Positions 1-9,143 of a stretch of DNA of 64,000 nucleotides are shown here, in pieces; position 1 is the first letter of the stretch; each line of letters begins with the position of its first letter. This DNA is from Bacteroidetes bacterium UBA1947 (GTDB lineage Bacteria > Bacteroidota > Bacteroidia > Chitinophagales > Chitinophagaceae): positions 1 to 64,000 of the forward strand of contig DDET01000055.1 in the NCBI GenBank assembly GCA_002336915.1. Reading direction: 5' to 3'. The position numbers and the translations under genes are program-made. Under the pieces are notes generated by a model. It searched no databases. It saw only the letters and a program-made list of their open reading frames with translations, and had not been told where the DNA came from.

Positions 1-916
1 TTGTAATTGCCCGGCTCACTGCGTCAGTTTTTGAATTGTAAAACGGAGTGCTATATATAATATTCACGCCATTATATTCTGGTTTGGAAAAATTAAGATT
101 CTCCCAGGTTGGCATACCTATTACTGTTAGTGTTGCGTAGTTTTTGCTATTTTCAGCCAACTGTTTCAACACGTTGTTTCCCAGCTCCGTATCCAAAGAT
201 CCCACAATAAATAAGCCCACTTGCGTAGGTTGCGTAGTTGTACTCAATGCTTTTAATGCCAAATCGTTGCCCATCTCTCTAAAGCTTAGCTTCACCGAGT
301 CCTTATAATGCTTGTTTAGCGTTTCCAGCACCGTGCGTATATATCGGTCAGAGCTGCTTTCTTTTTGGGTAACCACCACCACCGGGGTTCCTTTATAGTT
401 GGTTTTTATATAGCTGTATAAATTTTCTATCTGTGTTTGAATTGTGGGGTTGATAACAACAAAATAGGGGTTTTCCGTAACGTTGGCATCATTTGGAACG
501 GTAGCATTTAAAACCGTAATTTTTTTGTCTGCTCCCAGCTTTGCCAACTTGCCCAATTCCGACAATGAGCAATTGGCAATAATCAACTCTACACCATCGG
601 CGGCACATTTACTAAATTGTTGCTCCAGCGTTTCCCTCGCTGATTTTGAATCATATACATACACGTCCAAAGAAAGGTTCATTTGGTTCAGCGTATCGAT
701 GGCCATCATTGCGCCATGATAGAACTCTAAACCATTGATGGCCTGTTTGGGAAAACTTTTGCCAGAATATTTGTAGGATCCTGCAAAGTCAAATGCTTCA
801 TCCAAGTACAGCGGCGTGAAAATAGCCATTTTGTGCCGGACATTTGTGGTTGGCTGTGCCTGAAGATGAGCCATACAAATCACACAAAAAAACATCAATA
901 TGCAAAAACGTTTCAT
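1..916 (-). CDS. Periplasmic substrate-binding-like protein, partial (C-terminus beyond window)
   Basis: Open frame of about 305 codons read from an ATG at 914-916 to the window edge; the 3' end is missing. It begins with a clear Sec signal peptide (residues 1-21, ending AHLQAQ). The next part, with FTPLYLDEAF near residue 35 and the VVVVTQKESS stretch near residue 155, resembles the type 1 periplasmic binding fold of branched-chain amino-acid ABC receptors. In this phylum such domains often sit in LysM-linked envelope proteins, and any LysM part would lie outside the visible region. It is on the same strand as guaA upstream but separated from it by a hairpin, so it is probably its own unit. 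The ligand cannot be told. Confidence 0.7.
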   Translation of the reverse strand, partial: MKRFCILMFFCVICMAHLQAQPTTNVRHKMAIFTPLYLDEAFDFAGSYKYSGKSFPKQAINGLEFYHGAMMAIDTLNQMNLSLDVYVYDSKSARETLEQQFSKCAADGVELIIANCSLSELGKLAKLGADKKITVLNATVPNDANVTENPYFVVINPTIQTQIENLYSYIKTNYKGTPVVVVTQKESSSDRYIRTVLETLNKHYKDSVKLSFREMGNDLALKALSTTTQPTQVGLFIVGSLDTELGNNVLKQLAENSKNYATLTVIGMPTWENLNFSKPEYNGVNIIYSTPFYNSKTDAVSRAIT

Positions 917-937
917 TGGTTGGTTATTTAAAAGTCG

Positions 938-969
938 ATAGTCCATTGTTGGTTTACAATGGACTATCT
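938..969 (-). terminator. Hairpin terminator after guaA
   Basis: A perfect 13-bp inverted repeat (938-950 with 957-969, 6-nt loop) lies between the guaA stop and the start of the downstream binding protein. On the minus strand it is followed by a short T-rich stretch (GACTTTTAAAT), so it can end guaA transcription; the T tract is weak. Confidence 0.55.
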
Positions 970-1030
970 TTCAACAAAAATTATTCCGAACTCATTTTAC
1001 CCTAAAAGGGATTAAGGTTGATGATATCTG

Positions 1031-2563
1031 CTATTCCCACTCTATTGTAGCGGGAGGTTTGCTGCTAATGTCATACACCACACGGTTGATGCCTCGCACA
1101 TTATTGATGATTTCATTGCTTACGTTTGCCAAGAAATCGTAGGGTAAATGCGCCCAATCTGCCGTCATTCCATCTACACTGGTTACAGCGCGCAGCGCAA
1201 CTGTAAACTCATACGTGCGTTCATCACCCATTACACCCACACTTTTTACTGGTAACAAGATTGTTCCTGCCTGCCAAATGGTTGCGTAAAGACCCGTTTC
1301 TTTTAGCGCATTCATGTAGATGTGATCCGCTTCTTGCAATAGCATTACTTTTTCTTTGGTTACTTCGCCCAGTATGCGAATGGCAAGCCCCGGACCGGGA
1401 AAAGGGTGCCGATCTATTAAATTAGAAGGGATACCCAACTCTCTACCAACTTTTCTTACTTCATCTTTAAAAAGATAGCGAAGTGGTTCTACCAAATCCA
1501 TCTTCATCGATGCTGGTAAGCCGCCCACATTGTGATGCGACTTTATTGTAACCGATGGGCCATGTACCGATACGCTTTCTATTACATCGGGATAGATGGT
1601 GCCTTGCCCCAATAGCTCTATGTTTTCAAAATGCTTAGCTTCTTGTTGAAACGTTTCGATAAACAAACGGCCAATAGTTTTGCGTTTAGCTTCTGGATCG
1701 GTATTGTCCTTTAATTGGGTATAAAAATTTTGACTGGCATCTACCCCCTTTACTTGTAGTCCTAAATGGTTGTAAATTTCTAATACCTCTTCAAACTCAT
1801 TTTTGCGAAGTACTCCATTATCCACAAAAATTCCGTGCAGCTTGTTGCCGATGGCTTTGTGAATAAGCGTGGCGGCAACCGTGCTGTCCACTCCGCCGCT
1901 TAATGCCATTATTACATGGCGATCGCCAATCTGTTCTTTTAAAGCGGCAACCGTATCGGTAATGAAGTGTGCCGGTGTCCAGTCCTGGCTACAACCGCAA
2001 ATATTTACTAAAAAGTTTTTTAAGAGGTGTTTTCCTTCTGTACTATGGTACACTTCGGGATGAAACTGCAAGCCGTAAAGTGGGTTTTCCTGTATGGTTT
2101 TGAAAGCGGCTACGGGAATGCTGTCGGTAGTGGCAAGTATTTCAAATCCCTCAGGCAGTTCTAAAATACTATCTCCATGGCTCATCCATACCTGGCTTTT
2201 GGCACTTACACCTTGCATTAATACATCTGCTTCGTCTTGTACCGTCATAGAGGCACGGCCATATTCGCGTTTGCTGCTTTTTTCCACACGTCCGGCATAG
2301 GCTTTTGCAGTAAGCTGTGCGCCATAGCAAATACCTAATACAGGGAGCTTTTTTACTAATGTTTTTACGTCAATAACAGGGGCATTTGGGTCGTTTACCG
2401 AAAACGGTGAGCCAGAAAGGATAATTCCTTTTAAATTGCCATCGATTTCGAAGGACTTTGAGTAAGGAATGATTTCGCAGTAAACATTGGCTTCTCTTAC
2501 TGCACGGGCAATAAGTTGTGTGTATTGTGAACCAAAATCGAGAATGAGTATTCGTTCCGTCAT
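1031..2563 (-). CDS. guaA: GMP synthase (glutamine-hydrolysing)
   Basis: Converts XMP to GMP using glutamine and ATP, the last step of guanine nucleotide synthesis, in the cytosol. The 510 residues match the family length. An N-terminal class I glutamine amidotransferase domain carries the nucleophile Cys79 in GICYGAQ and the His168/Glu170 pair in FHPEV. The ATP-pyrophosphatase domain has the PP-loop SGGVDS at 222-227, and the C-terminal dimerisation domain ends in PPATIEWE. A TACCTTCG box, close to the TAnnTTTG -7 consensus, lies just upstream. guaB lies about 5 kb away on the same strand, separated by a restriction-modification gene. Confidence 0.97.
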   Translation of the reverse strand: MTERILILDFGSQYTQLIARAVREANVYCEIIPYSKSFEIDGNLKGIILSGSPFSVNDPNAPVIDVKTLVKKLPVLGICYGAQLTAKAYAGRVEKSSKREYGRASMTVQDEADVLMQGVSAKSQVWMSHGDSILELPEGFEILATTDSIPVAAFKTIQENPLYGLQFHPEVYHSTEGKHLLKNFLVNICGCSQDWTPAHFITDTVAALKEQIGDRHVIMALSGGVDSTVAATLIHKAIGNKLHGIFVDNGVLRKNEFEEVLEIYNHLGLQVKGVDASQNFYTQLKDNTDPEAKRKTIGRLFIETFQQEAKHFENIELLGQGTIYPDVIESVSVHGPSVTIKSHHNVGGLPASMKMDLVEPLRYLFKDEVRKVGRELGIPSNLIDRHPFPGPGLAIRILGEVTKEKVMLLQEADHIYMNALKETGLYATIWQAGTILLPVKSVGVMGDERTYEFTVALRAVTSVDGMTADWAHLPYDFLANVSNEIINNVRGINRVVYDISSKPPATIEWE

Positions 2564-2731
2564 AATGCGGCGAAGGTAATATTATTTGGGGTTTTTGATA
2601 TTAGATTTTTGAAGACGGATGCACATAAAAAAAGGTGGGTATCGTTTGTGTTGGATGCTATATATTTTACAATTGAACTGAGCGTAGCAAGACGGATGCT
2701 ATTTATTTATTGATGATAAAAAAATAATGAA

Positions 2732-3454
2732 ATGAAATATGTAACTATTATACTGTTGGTTGGGATGGCATTTAGTTCCTGCAACATTATCAATCAAAAG
2801 CGGATGCAGGGTAATGGCCGTGTAACCAACAAAAGCTATACCTTGAAAGATTTTTCGAGGGTTGATATTGGTTCCAGCATGGAAGTGTATTTGGTGCAGG
2901 GCGACAATGCGGGTGTTAGAATAGAAACTGACGAAAATCTTTTTAAGTATTTGGATGTGGCGGTGCACGATGGCAATACGCTTGAAGTGGGTATTGAAAA
3001 TAATATAAATTTGGACCCTACGGGGAGCATTAAGGTATATATTACGGCACCATCGTTGGACTATGTAGAAATTTCGGGGGCAGCACAGATAAAAACTCAG
3101 GGGAAATTTGCGCAGAATAAAAAATTTGAGATTGAGGTTTCGGGGGCTTCAAGCGGCAATCTTTCGTTGCGGATGCCTATTATAGAGCTAAAATCATCGG
3201 GTGCCAGTACAATTAAGGTGGATGGTGAGTGTAGGGATGTGAAAGCGGAGGCAAGCGGTGCTGCCACTATTAATGCTTTTGATTTAAAGGCCGAAAATGC
3301 AGATGCAGATGCCAGCGGTGCCAGCACTATTCGAATTTTTAGTAGTGTGTCTTTAAAAGCGGATGCAAGTGGCGCAAGCGGTATTAAATACAAAGGAAGC
3401 CCTAAGGTGATTAGCGAGGTAAGTGGCGCAAGCAGTGTGAGCAATGCGCAGTAA
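2732..3454 (+). CDS. GIN-domain (DUF2807) lipoprotein
   Basis: A 240-residue secreted protein with a lipoprotein signal: hydrophobic stretch then FSSC, Cys at residue 16. The remainder is the head GIN domain (DUF2807), a right-handed beta-helix-like fold common in Bacteroidota. It is visible as repeated SGAS/SGAA turns every 15-20 residues from about 125 to 238. It is probably anchored to the envelope. The molecular role of the family is unknown; older annotations call it a putative auto-transporter adhesin head, which is not evidence for adhesion. It is transcribed divergently from guaA. Confidence 0.85.
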   Translation: MKYVTIILLVGMAFSSCNIINQKRMQGNGRVTNKSYTLKDFSRVDIGSSMEVYLVQGDNAGVRIETDENLFKYLDVAVHDGNTLEVGIENNINLDPTGSIKVYITAPSLDYVEISGAAQIKTQGKFAQNKKFEIEVSGASSGNLSLRMPIIELKSSGASTIKVDGECRDVKAEASGAATINAFDLKAENADADASGASTIRIFSSVSLKADASGASGIKYKGSPKVISEVSGASSVSNAQ

Positions 3455-3597
3455 GCCGCTTTGGATATTTGTGATGGGCACTCTGTTTTTAGCTTGCTCA
3501 AAGAGGTGGGCTACTTGCTTTATACGTAGTTTATTTTTCTCTGCTGATAGGTTGTGCGATTCGTAAAATGAGTTGATGCAGTTTTTCTACACAATAA

Positions 3598-3816
3598 TTA
3601 ATCTTTGTTGCCTCTTGCAATGATTATTTGAGTTTCGTATTCACATAGTAATTCATAAGCATCATAGTTTTTTTGTTGGTAAGCCATCTCCATTTGTTGC
3701 CGAAACAAATCAAGGTTTTTAGATAATTGCTTATCGTCCATTAATTGCATTTCCTCAATATAGCGTGCTGCATTTTTAATGGCATCTTCCAATTTTATCT
3801 TGGTGTTTGATTTCAT
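3598..3816 (-). CDS. Small protein coupled to the type IIG R-M gene
   Basis: A 72-residue, probably helical, charged protein of no family I recognise. Its start overlaps the stop of the restriction-modification gene by 4 bases (ATGA type), which implies translational coupling and a shared transcript. Rich in Lys, Glu, Gln and Met, it has no signal peptide or membrane segment. It might assist or moderate the enzyme, but that rests only on position. Confidence 0.65.
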   Translation of the reverse strand: MKSNTKIKLEDAIKNAARYIEEMQLMDDKQLSKNLDLFRQQMEMAYQQKNYDAYELLCEYETQIIIARGNKD

Positions 3817-6800
3817 TTTCTCTCCACAATTTTTATTTCCTCATCACTCAATTCATAAAGCTCGTAAACTATTTGGTTGATTTTGTCTTCTGCATATTCA
3901 ATTTTGTTTTCAATCATTTCAAGTTGGTTAGGCAAAGTGGTGTTTTGTTTGTCTTTGTTGAGTTGTAAAAGTTGCTCAACAAGTTTGATGATTTCGGCTT
4001 GTTGTTTACTCTCCAATTTAGGAATAGGAAACTGTAAAATGTCGCGTATCATAATTTGTGGAAAAGTGTCATCATCACTTATCTGAAATTTTTTCCTGAA
4101 ATACCAGCCAATAAGATTTGAGTTGAGAATGCCCAAAACACTTTTGTAAGAATAATTTTTGTCCTTTAGTTTTAAAACAAAAAGCAACGTGTTGCAATAC
4201 GAAGTTTCTGGAACGTATGTAGCCCAAAGTGTTTTGCCTGTAATTTTACGTATGAGAATTTTTTCTCCTTCAAAATTTTCAGGACTTCGTGGGGCGGCAA
4301 GCCATTGACCATATTTTATCCAATTATTCTTTTCCCACAACAATTGATAACGCCCAATATGCTTTCCGTCAAAAAATGGCTGCCATGAGTTATCAATTTT
4401 TGTTCCTGATGTATAAGGCTTTTCTTCTCTTATTTTTTCCGTTTGCATTGGTTTCCCCTTGCCAACTTCATAAGATTTAATTCCCGAATACATTTCAGCA
4501 ATGTCGCTGATTATATTTTTTGATTTCTCAATTTTCGAAAGCAATTTTTTCTCGTTTTTGTCAGCTTGCAGATTAAACGTTTTTTGTTCAAACCAATCTT
4601 TACTGTTTACAGAAAATTCTTTTTGCGGTTCTTGAATAGAAGCAATAATTTGTTTTTTACCGAAAATCTTTATTCGAATATTAACGGGATGGTATTGGGT
4701 AGTGAATTTTTCTTTTTGAGTGATAAAAATTATAGTGTCAACTGTTGCGCCTGAAAAAACATTGGAAGGCAGTCCAATCATTTCGTTGATTTTAGAATTG
4801 CTCAGAAGCAATTCCCGTGTTGGTTGCGTAAAACTTAGATTAAGCAGTGTGTCAGGAATAATGTAACTAAGAAGTCCATAATGTTTTAGCAGTTTTAATC
4901 CTTGTTCTATAAACAGCAAATAGCTTTCAACACGCCAAACAGATGTCTGGTAGCGGCTCTTTAAATATGCAACCTCACTACCGGAAACCGAAGCCCCGTA
5001 CGGTGGGTTCCCTATAATACAATCAAAACCTCCGTTATTCCCGTAAGATGATTCAGGTTCGGATACTAAATTTGTTTTTACTTCCAATTCAGTAGCATAA
5101 TCCAAGGCTTTTTGCGCATGGTATTTGGTCTTCTTTATCAAGTTTCGAAAATCTTCCTTTTCTTCTTTCTGTATTTTTCTCTCAAAAACTTCGGGAAATG
5201 CTTTTTGCCACGAAAACGGTTTTATTTTTCTTTCTTCGCCAAAGTCCAATTCATTGTCGTAATAATCCAAATCTATTAAACTGTTTCCGCTTTTAATGTT
5301 GTTGTCAAGCGTTGGCAAAATTCTATCGTGAAATAATTTTGTTTGCGCTTCAATGGTTTCTTTGGTTTCGCCTTCCATACATTTAAGCAATAAAGAAAGT
5401 TTGGTTACTTCCACTGCGTTGCTGTCCAAATCCACACCGTAAATATTGTTGAGCAAAATGCGTTTCTTTTCAGCGGTAGTCAATTCGCCTGTTGGCGTCA
5501 ATACATCCTCTTTCCGCCCTTTAATTTTCAATTCTCCATTTTCAATTCGTAATTGATTGTAATAATCTTTGTGCCAATTCAGTAAAAACTGATAAGCGCC
5601 AATCAAAAAACTGCCGCTGCCGCAAGCAGGATCGCAAATTTTTAGTTTGCTTACTTCTTTTGGTGTTAATGGTGAGCCTGCCGAACCATCTATGAGTTTT
5701 CCGATGGTGTTTTTTACAATGTAATCCACAATGTATTGCGGTGTGTAATAAACGCCACCTGCTTTGCGCACTTCGGGCTTTTCTTCTATTACGGCTTTGC
5801 CTGTTTTGGAAAGTGTGATTTGTTTTCCTAAAAATTGTTCATAAGCACTTCCTAAAATCTCAATCGGTAAAAATGAAAATTCATAAGGGCAAATAGGGTA
5901 ATAGAGTTCTGAAATAATGTTTTTGATGACTTTATTGTCTATCGTAATTTTCTCGCTGATTTTATCTTTCTTAAAATCAAAAAGCCCCGAATTGTATTTT
6001 TGGTCGGCAATGTGAAAATTACGAAGTAAATTTTGATAATAGTCGCCCGACTTTATTGAATTTTGCAATTCGCCATAAGGTTCGGCACTTCCACCTTCCG
6101 CAATGCGAAGAAAAATGAGACGGTCAATGGTATGTTGAACTACAAAATTTAATTCTTCCTCGTTAATTTCTTTGTTGCGAAGCGCAATATTTATCGCCAA
6201 TTCCACACGCCATTTGTCCAGCGATTGCAGGAACTCGCTATCAACGGTGGTTGTTCCCTTTTTGTTTTTGTCGCTGGTGATGTATTTGTCAAAACTGCCT
6301 TTAAGAACATATTCTTTAGAAAAGGTTTCCCAAATAAAATCAAACTCGCTTAAGTAGTCCGAATACTGTAAATACTTAATTCGTCCGTTGCTGGCTTTAT
6401 CTGTGGGTTTTGGTTTGTTGGTGCAATCGTAAATAGCAAACTCTTCAAAATCCATAATTACAGAAATAGGCATTTTTGCATTCCAGCCATAGCGCCTAAC
6501 CTGATAAGCTGGCTGGATATCGTCTTTTATGGAAACACTTGGCTTTTTGGCTTCCAAAAAGAAAAGCTTTTTGCCTCCTCCCAATCGAAAAGAATAATCG
6601 GGGGCTTTGGTTGCACCGCCAACTTTTATACGGTCTTCGTGGATTACTTCACGGTAGCTTTCTGCATAGCCGTTTTCATTGTCAATATCCCAGCCGAGTG
6701 CCTTCCAAAACGGGTCAATAAAGTCTCGTCTTGTTTGGGTTTCGTTGTACGTTGCTCGTTTATAAAATTCTTTTTGCTCATCAAACCGCTGTACTAAGGA

Positions 6801-6836
6801 TTTGATTTTGTCAAAAGCCTGCTCTTTTGTAACCAT
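3813..6836 (-). CDS. Type IIG restriction enzyme / N6-adenine methyltransferase (Eco57I-like)
   Basis: A single 1007-residue polypeptide expected to cut DNA, methylate adenine and recognise its target. The N-terminal nuclease part shows PD-(D/E)XK residues (Asp80, then Glu95-Ala-Lys97 in FFLEAKK). The methyltransferase core has motif I DPACGSG at 402-408 and motif IV NPPY at 610-613. The C-terminal third, from about residue 780, resembles a TaqI-type target-recognition domain and ends in coiled-coil-like helices. No separate specificity or methylase gene is present, as expected for type IIG. A repeat-derived insertion lies between motif I and the next helix (see the repeat at 5521). The recognition site is not predictable here. 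Confidence 0.92.
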   Translation of the reverse strand: MVTKEQAFDKIKSLVQRFDEQKEFYKRATYNETQTRRDFIDPFWKALGWDIDNENGYAESYREVIHEDRIKVGGATKAPDYSFRLGGGKKLFFLEAKKPSVSIKDDIQPAYQVRRYGWNAKMPISVIMDFEEFAIYDCTNKPKPTDKASNGRIKYLQYSDYLSEFDFIWETFSKEYVLKGSFDKYITSDKNKKGTTTVDSEFLQSLDKWRVELAINIALRNKEINEEELNFVVQHTIDRLIFLRIAEGGSAEPYGELQNSIKSGDYYQNLLRNFHIADQKYNSGLFDFKKDKISEKITIDNKVIKNIISELYYPICPYEFSFLPIEILGSAYEQFLGKQITLSKTGKAVIEEKPEVRKAGGVYYTPQYIVDYIVKNTIGKLIDGSAGSPLTPKEVSKLKICDPACGSGSFLIGAYQFLLNWHKDYYNQLRIENGELKIKGRKEDVLTPTGELTTAEKKRILLNNIYGVDLDSNAVEVTKLSLLLKCMEGETKETIEAQTKLFHDRILPTLDNNIKSGNSLIDLDYYDNELDFGEERKIKPFSWQKAFPEVFERKIQKEEKEDFRNLIKKTKYHAQKALDYATELEVKTNLVSEPESSYGNNGGFDCIIGNPPYGASVSGSEVAYLKSRYQTSVWRVESYLLFIEQGLKLLKHYGLLSYIIPDTLLNLSFTQPTRELLLSNSKINEMIGLPSNVFSGATVDTIIFITQKEKFTTQYHPVNIRIKIFGKKQIIASIQEPQKEFSVNSKDWFEQKTFNLQADKNEKKLLSKIEKSKNIISDIAEMYSGIKSYEVGKGKPMQTEKIREEKPYTSGTKIDNSWQPFFDGKHIGRYQLLWEKNNWIKYGQWLAAPRSPENFEGEKILIRKITGKTLWATYVPETSYCNTLLFVLKLKDKNYSYKSVLGILNSNLIGWYFRKKFQISDDDTFPQIMIRDILQFPIPKLESKQQAEIIKLVEQLLQLNKDKQNTTLPNQLEMIENKIEYAEDKINQIVYELYELSDEEIKIVERK
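5521..5556. repeat. Intergenic-type AATTGAGAATT repeat captured in frame inside the R-M gene
   Basis: The plus strand reads a run of alternating TTTTCAATT units, which encodes LRIENGELKI (about residues 429-438) on the coding strand. The peptide RIENGELKI is a hallmark of a short repeat dispersed in intergenic DNA of Bacteroidota and other phyla. Here it keeps the reading frame of the methyltransferase. The identification of the repeat family is from memory. Confidence 0.55.
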
Positions 6837-7002
6837 ACGGCTAAAATAGCTATTAGTTATTGATTTTTATTGGTTCGTTTTCAACATACGCTTGCGTTAG
6901 TTGTTGACCCTAAACGCTGCCTTGGCTTGGCTGGCAACAAAGTATTCTGTAGCAAATAAGCATTCTCCAAACAGCTTATTTGGCAGCAGTAGCATTGTCG
7001 AG

Positions 7003-7377
7003 CTATTGCACATTCCATTGTTGAATAATTACGCAAACGCCCGATTCGTCATGCAAGGCAAACTCTTTTGCACCCCAGGGCTTGAGCGATATTTCTTTTG
7101 AGTTTGGATGAAGCAACGTTGGAAAATTGGCCTTCACTTTGCTATACACCTCTTCAATATTATTTGTTTCGAGCCGTAATTCGGGTCTATCTTTTTCGGC
7201 AAACTCTTTACTTTGAATAAGGTGTACACCCAGTCCGTCTTTTTCAATTACACCAAACGGTTCCTGGGCATCCAAATCGTCATAACTAATTTTAAATTCA
7301 AGGCAGTCAACAAAAAGTTTCAACCCAATTTTGATATCGGTATAAAAAATGTTGGGCGAAAGTTTTGTAAACTTCAT
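7003..7377 (-). CDS. VOC (glyoxalase/bleomycin-resistance) family protein
   Basis: A 124-residue protein of the size of a single vicinal-oxygen-chelate unit. It shows the beta-alpha-beta pattern, beginning with LSPNIFYTDIKIGLKLFVDC and ending in the usual GVCVIIQQW strand. Metal ligands are not obvious (His at position 53 and Glu at 68 are candidates), so the activity could be a lyase, dioxygenase or plain ligand binding. It lies directly downstream of guaB on the same strand with a 20-bp gap and may be co-transcribed. Confidence 0.75.
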   Translation of the reverse strand: MKFTKLSPNIFYTDIKIGLKLFVDCLEFKISYDDLDAQEPFGVIEKDGLGVHLIQSKEFAEKDRPELRLETNNIEEVYSKVKANFPTLLHPNSKEISLKPWGAKEFALHDESGVCVIIQQWNVQ

Positions 7378-7397
7378 TTTATAAAGAGGATAAAAAA

Positions 7398-8894
7398 CTA
7401 TTTTCTGCTGTAATTAGGTGCTTCTTTGGTTACAGTAATATCGTGTGGATGACTTTCGTTCATTCCGGCACTGGTAATACGCACGAACTGTGCCTTTTTT
7501 AATTGTGCAATATTTTGAGCACCGCAGTACCCCATCCCGGCACGCAACCCTCCAACATATTGATAAATCACTTCTTTTAAAGATCCTTTATATGCTACAC
7601 GGCCTTCAATTCCCTCGGGTACAAATTTCTTTACATCGTCTTCTGGATCTTGAAAATAACGGTCGCTGCTTCCGGTAGCCATCGCGCCTAAGGAGCCCAT
7701 GCCACGATATGTTTTGAACTTACGACCTTCAAAAATAATGGCTTCGCCAGGGCTTTCTTCAGTTCCTGCAAATACGCTTCCCATCATCACACAATCGGCT
7801 CCGGCGGCTAAGGCTTTTACCATATCTCCGGTGTAGCGGATACCACCATCAGCAATCATTGGTACCCCTTTCTTTGCAAGGCCATTTGCCGCTTCCATAA
7901 TAGCCGAAAGCTGTGGCATACCGGCACCGGCAACGATGCGCGTAGTACAAATGGAGCCCGGCCCTATACCCACCTTTACGGCATCGGCACCGGCTTCTGC
8001 TAAGGCTAATGCACCCGCTGCGGTGGCTACGTTTCCTGTAATGACGTTTAGTTTTTTAAAATTTTTCTTCACCTTTTTTAAGGCATCTATTACTCCTTTG
8101 GTATGGCCATGTGCGCTATCCAAGACTACAATATCTACACCAACCGATGTAAGTGCACTTATCCTGTCCAGTACATCGGCAGTAATGCCAATGCCGGCAC
8201 CCACAAGCAATCTTCCAAAGGAGTCTTTAATAGCGTTGGGAAAACTGGATACCTGCAAAATATCTCGGTAAGTAATAAGTCCCACCAGTTTACCTTGCTT
8301 ATCAACAACTGGAAGTTTTTCAATTTTATGTTTCTGTAAAATGGTTTCTGCTTTTTTAAGATCAGTGCCTTGGGGTGCTGTTACCAGATTTTCGTAGGTC
8401 ATTACTTCTTTTACCCTTTTTTTGGGGTCATGCTCAAACCGAAGATCGCGGTTGGTAAGTATTCCTTTAAGATTGCGGTTGGCATCTATAATGGGAATCC
8501 CTCCAATTTTGTTTTCTCTCATCAGCCGGAGTGCATCTCCGATGGTTTCGTCTTCCAAAAGCGTAAGAGGATCCAATATCAATCCATTTTCACTTCTTTT
8601 TACTTTTCGTACATGAGCGGCCTGTTGTTCTATACTCATGTTTTTATGTAAAATACCCAACCCGCCTTCTCTGGCAATAGCAATGGCCAACGCCGCTTCG
8701 GTTACAGTGTCCATTGCTGCCGACAAAATGGGGGTGTTTAATGTAATGTCTTTGGTAAGTTTGGTACGAATATCTACATCTCTAGGAAGCACTTCGCTAT
8801 ATGCAGGTACTAATAGTACATCGTCAAACGTTAATCCTTCTAATGAAATTTTGGGGGAATTTGCAGTTGCTGCAGAATTATTTCTTGTTGCCAT
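7398..8894 (-). CDS. guaB: IMP dehydrogenase
   Basis: Oxidises IMP to XMP with NAD+, the committed step to GMP. The TIM barrel is interrupted by two CBS domains (about residues 90-215), which usually bind adenine nucleotides for regulation. The catalytic loop GPGSICTTR carries the nucleophile Cys (residue 316 from the chosen ATG), followed by GGIRYTGD and the MGSVFAGTEE phosphate-binding region. I chose the ATG at 8892-8894; two codons upstream is a TTG that extends the frame. A TAATTTTG box ends only three bases before that ATG, so the true promoter is uncertain. Length (498 residues) is usual. Confidence 0.96.
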   Translation of the reverse strand: MATRNNSAATANSPKISLEGLTFDDVLLVPAYSEVLPRDVDIRTKLTKDITLNTPILSAAMDTVTEAALAIAIAREGGLGILHKNMSIEQQAAHVRKVKRSENGLILDPLTLLEDETIGDALRLMRENKIGGIPIIDANRNLKGILTNRDLRFEHDPKKRVKEVMTYENLVTAPQGTDLKKAETILQKHKIEKLPVVDKQGKLVGLITYRDILQVSSFPNAIKDSFGRLLVGAGIGITADVLDRISALTSVGVDIVVLDSAHGHTKGVIDALKKVKKNFKKLNVITGNVATAAGALALAEAGADAVKVGIGPGSICTTRIVAGAGMPQLSAIMEAANGLAKKGVPMIADGGIRYTGDMVKALAAGADCVMMGSVFAGTEESPGEAIIFEGRKFKTYRGMGSLGAMATGSSDRYFQDPEDDVKKFVPEGIEGRVAYKGSLKEVIYQYVGGLRAGMGYCGAQNIAQLKKAQFVRITSAGMNESHPHDITVTKEAPNYSRK

Positions 8895-8957
8895 GTGCAA
8901 AATTAAGGGAATGACTATAAAATGAAAGTAGAAAATTTGAAAAGATTGAATCGGGCT

Positions 8958-8975
8958 TGCCCAATGTTGGGCAAT
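8958..8975. promoter_or_regulatory. Perfect 8-bp inverted repeat between guaB and zwf
   Basis: TTGCCCAA and TTGGGCAA, separated by two bases, lie in the 249-bp divergent region between guaB and zwf. No T run follows on either strand, so an operator for a dimeric regulator is more likely than a terminator. No regulator can be named. Confidence 0.35.
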
Positions 8976-9085
8976 ATTGTTATTGCAGGGGGGCGTTGTA
9001 TCTATTGTCTTTTAGACTATTGTGATTAATTTCCCGAGCCCTTGTCTATCTTTTAAATAGACTTCATATTCTCGGCCATCTATCC

Positions 9086-9093
9086 TACTTTTG
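9086..9093 (+). promoter_or_regulatory. -7 promoter box of zwf
   Basis: TACTTTTG matches the Bacteroidota -7 consensus TAnnTTTG exactly, 51 bp before the zwf ATG. A convincing TTTG -33 box at the right distance was not found. Confidence 0.5.
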
Positions 9094-9143
9094 CGAACAA
9101 ATTAAAAGAAGGCATAACTTCTATTATAGCGAAAATTTACAAT

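Noticed and set aside
6837..7002. Possible small gene between the R-M and VOC genes
   Set aside because: No frame with a credible start or protein-like composition; treated as plain intergenic DNA.
8898..8905. TAATTTTG box as the guaB promoter
   Set aside because: It ends three bases before the ATG and has no -33 partner, so transcription would start inside the gene.
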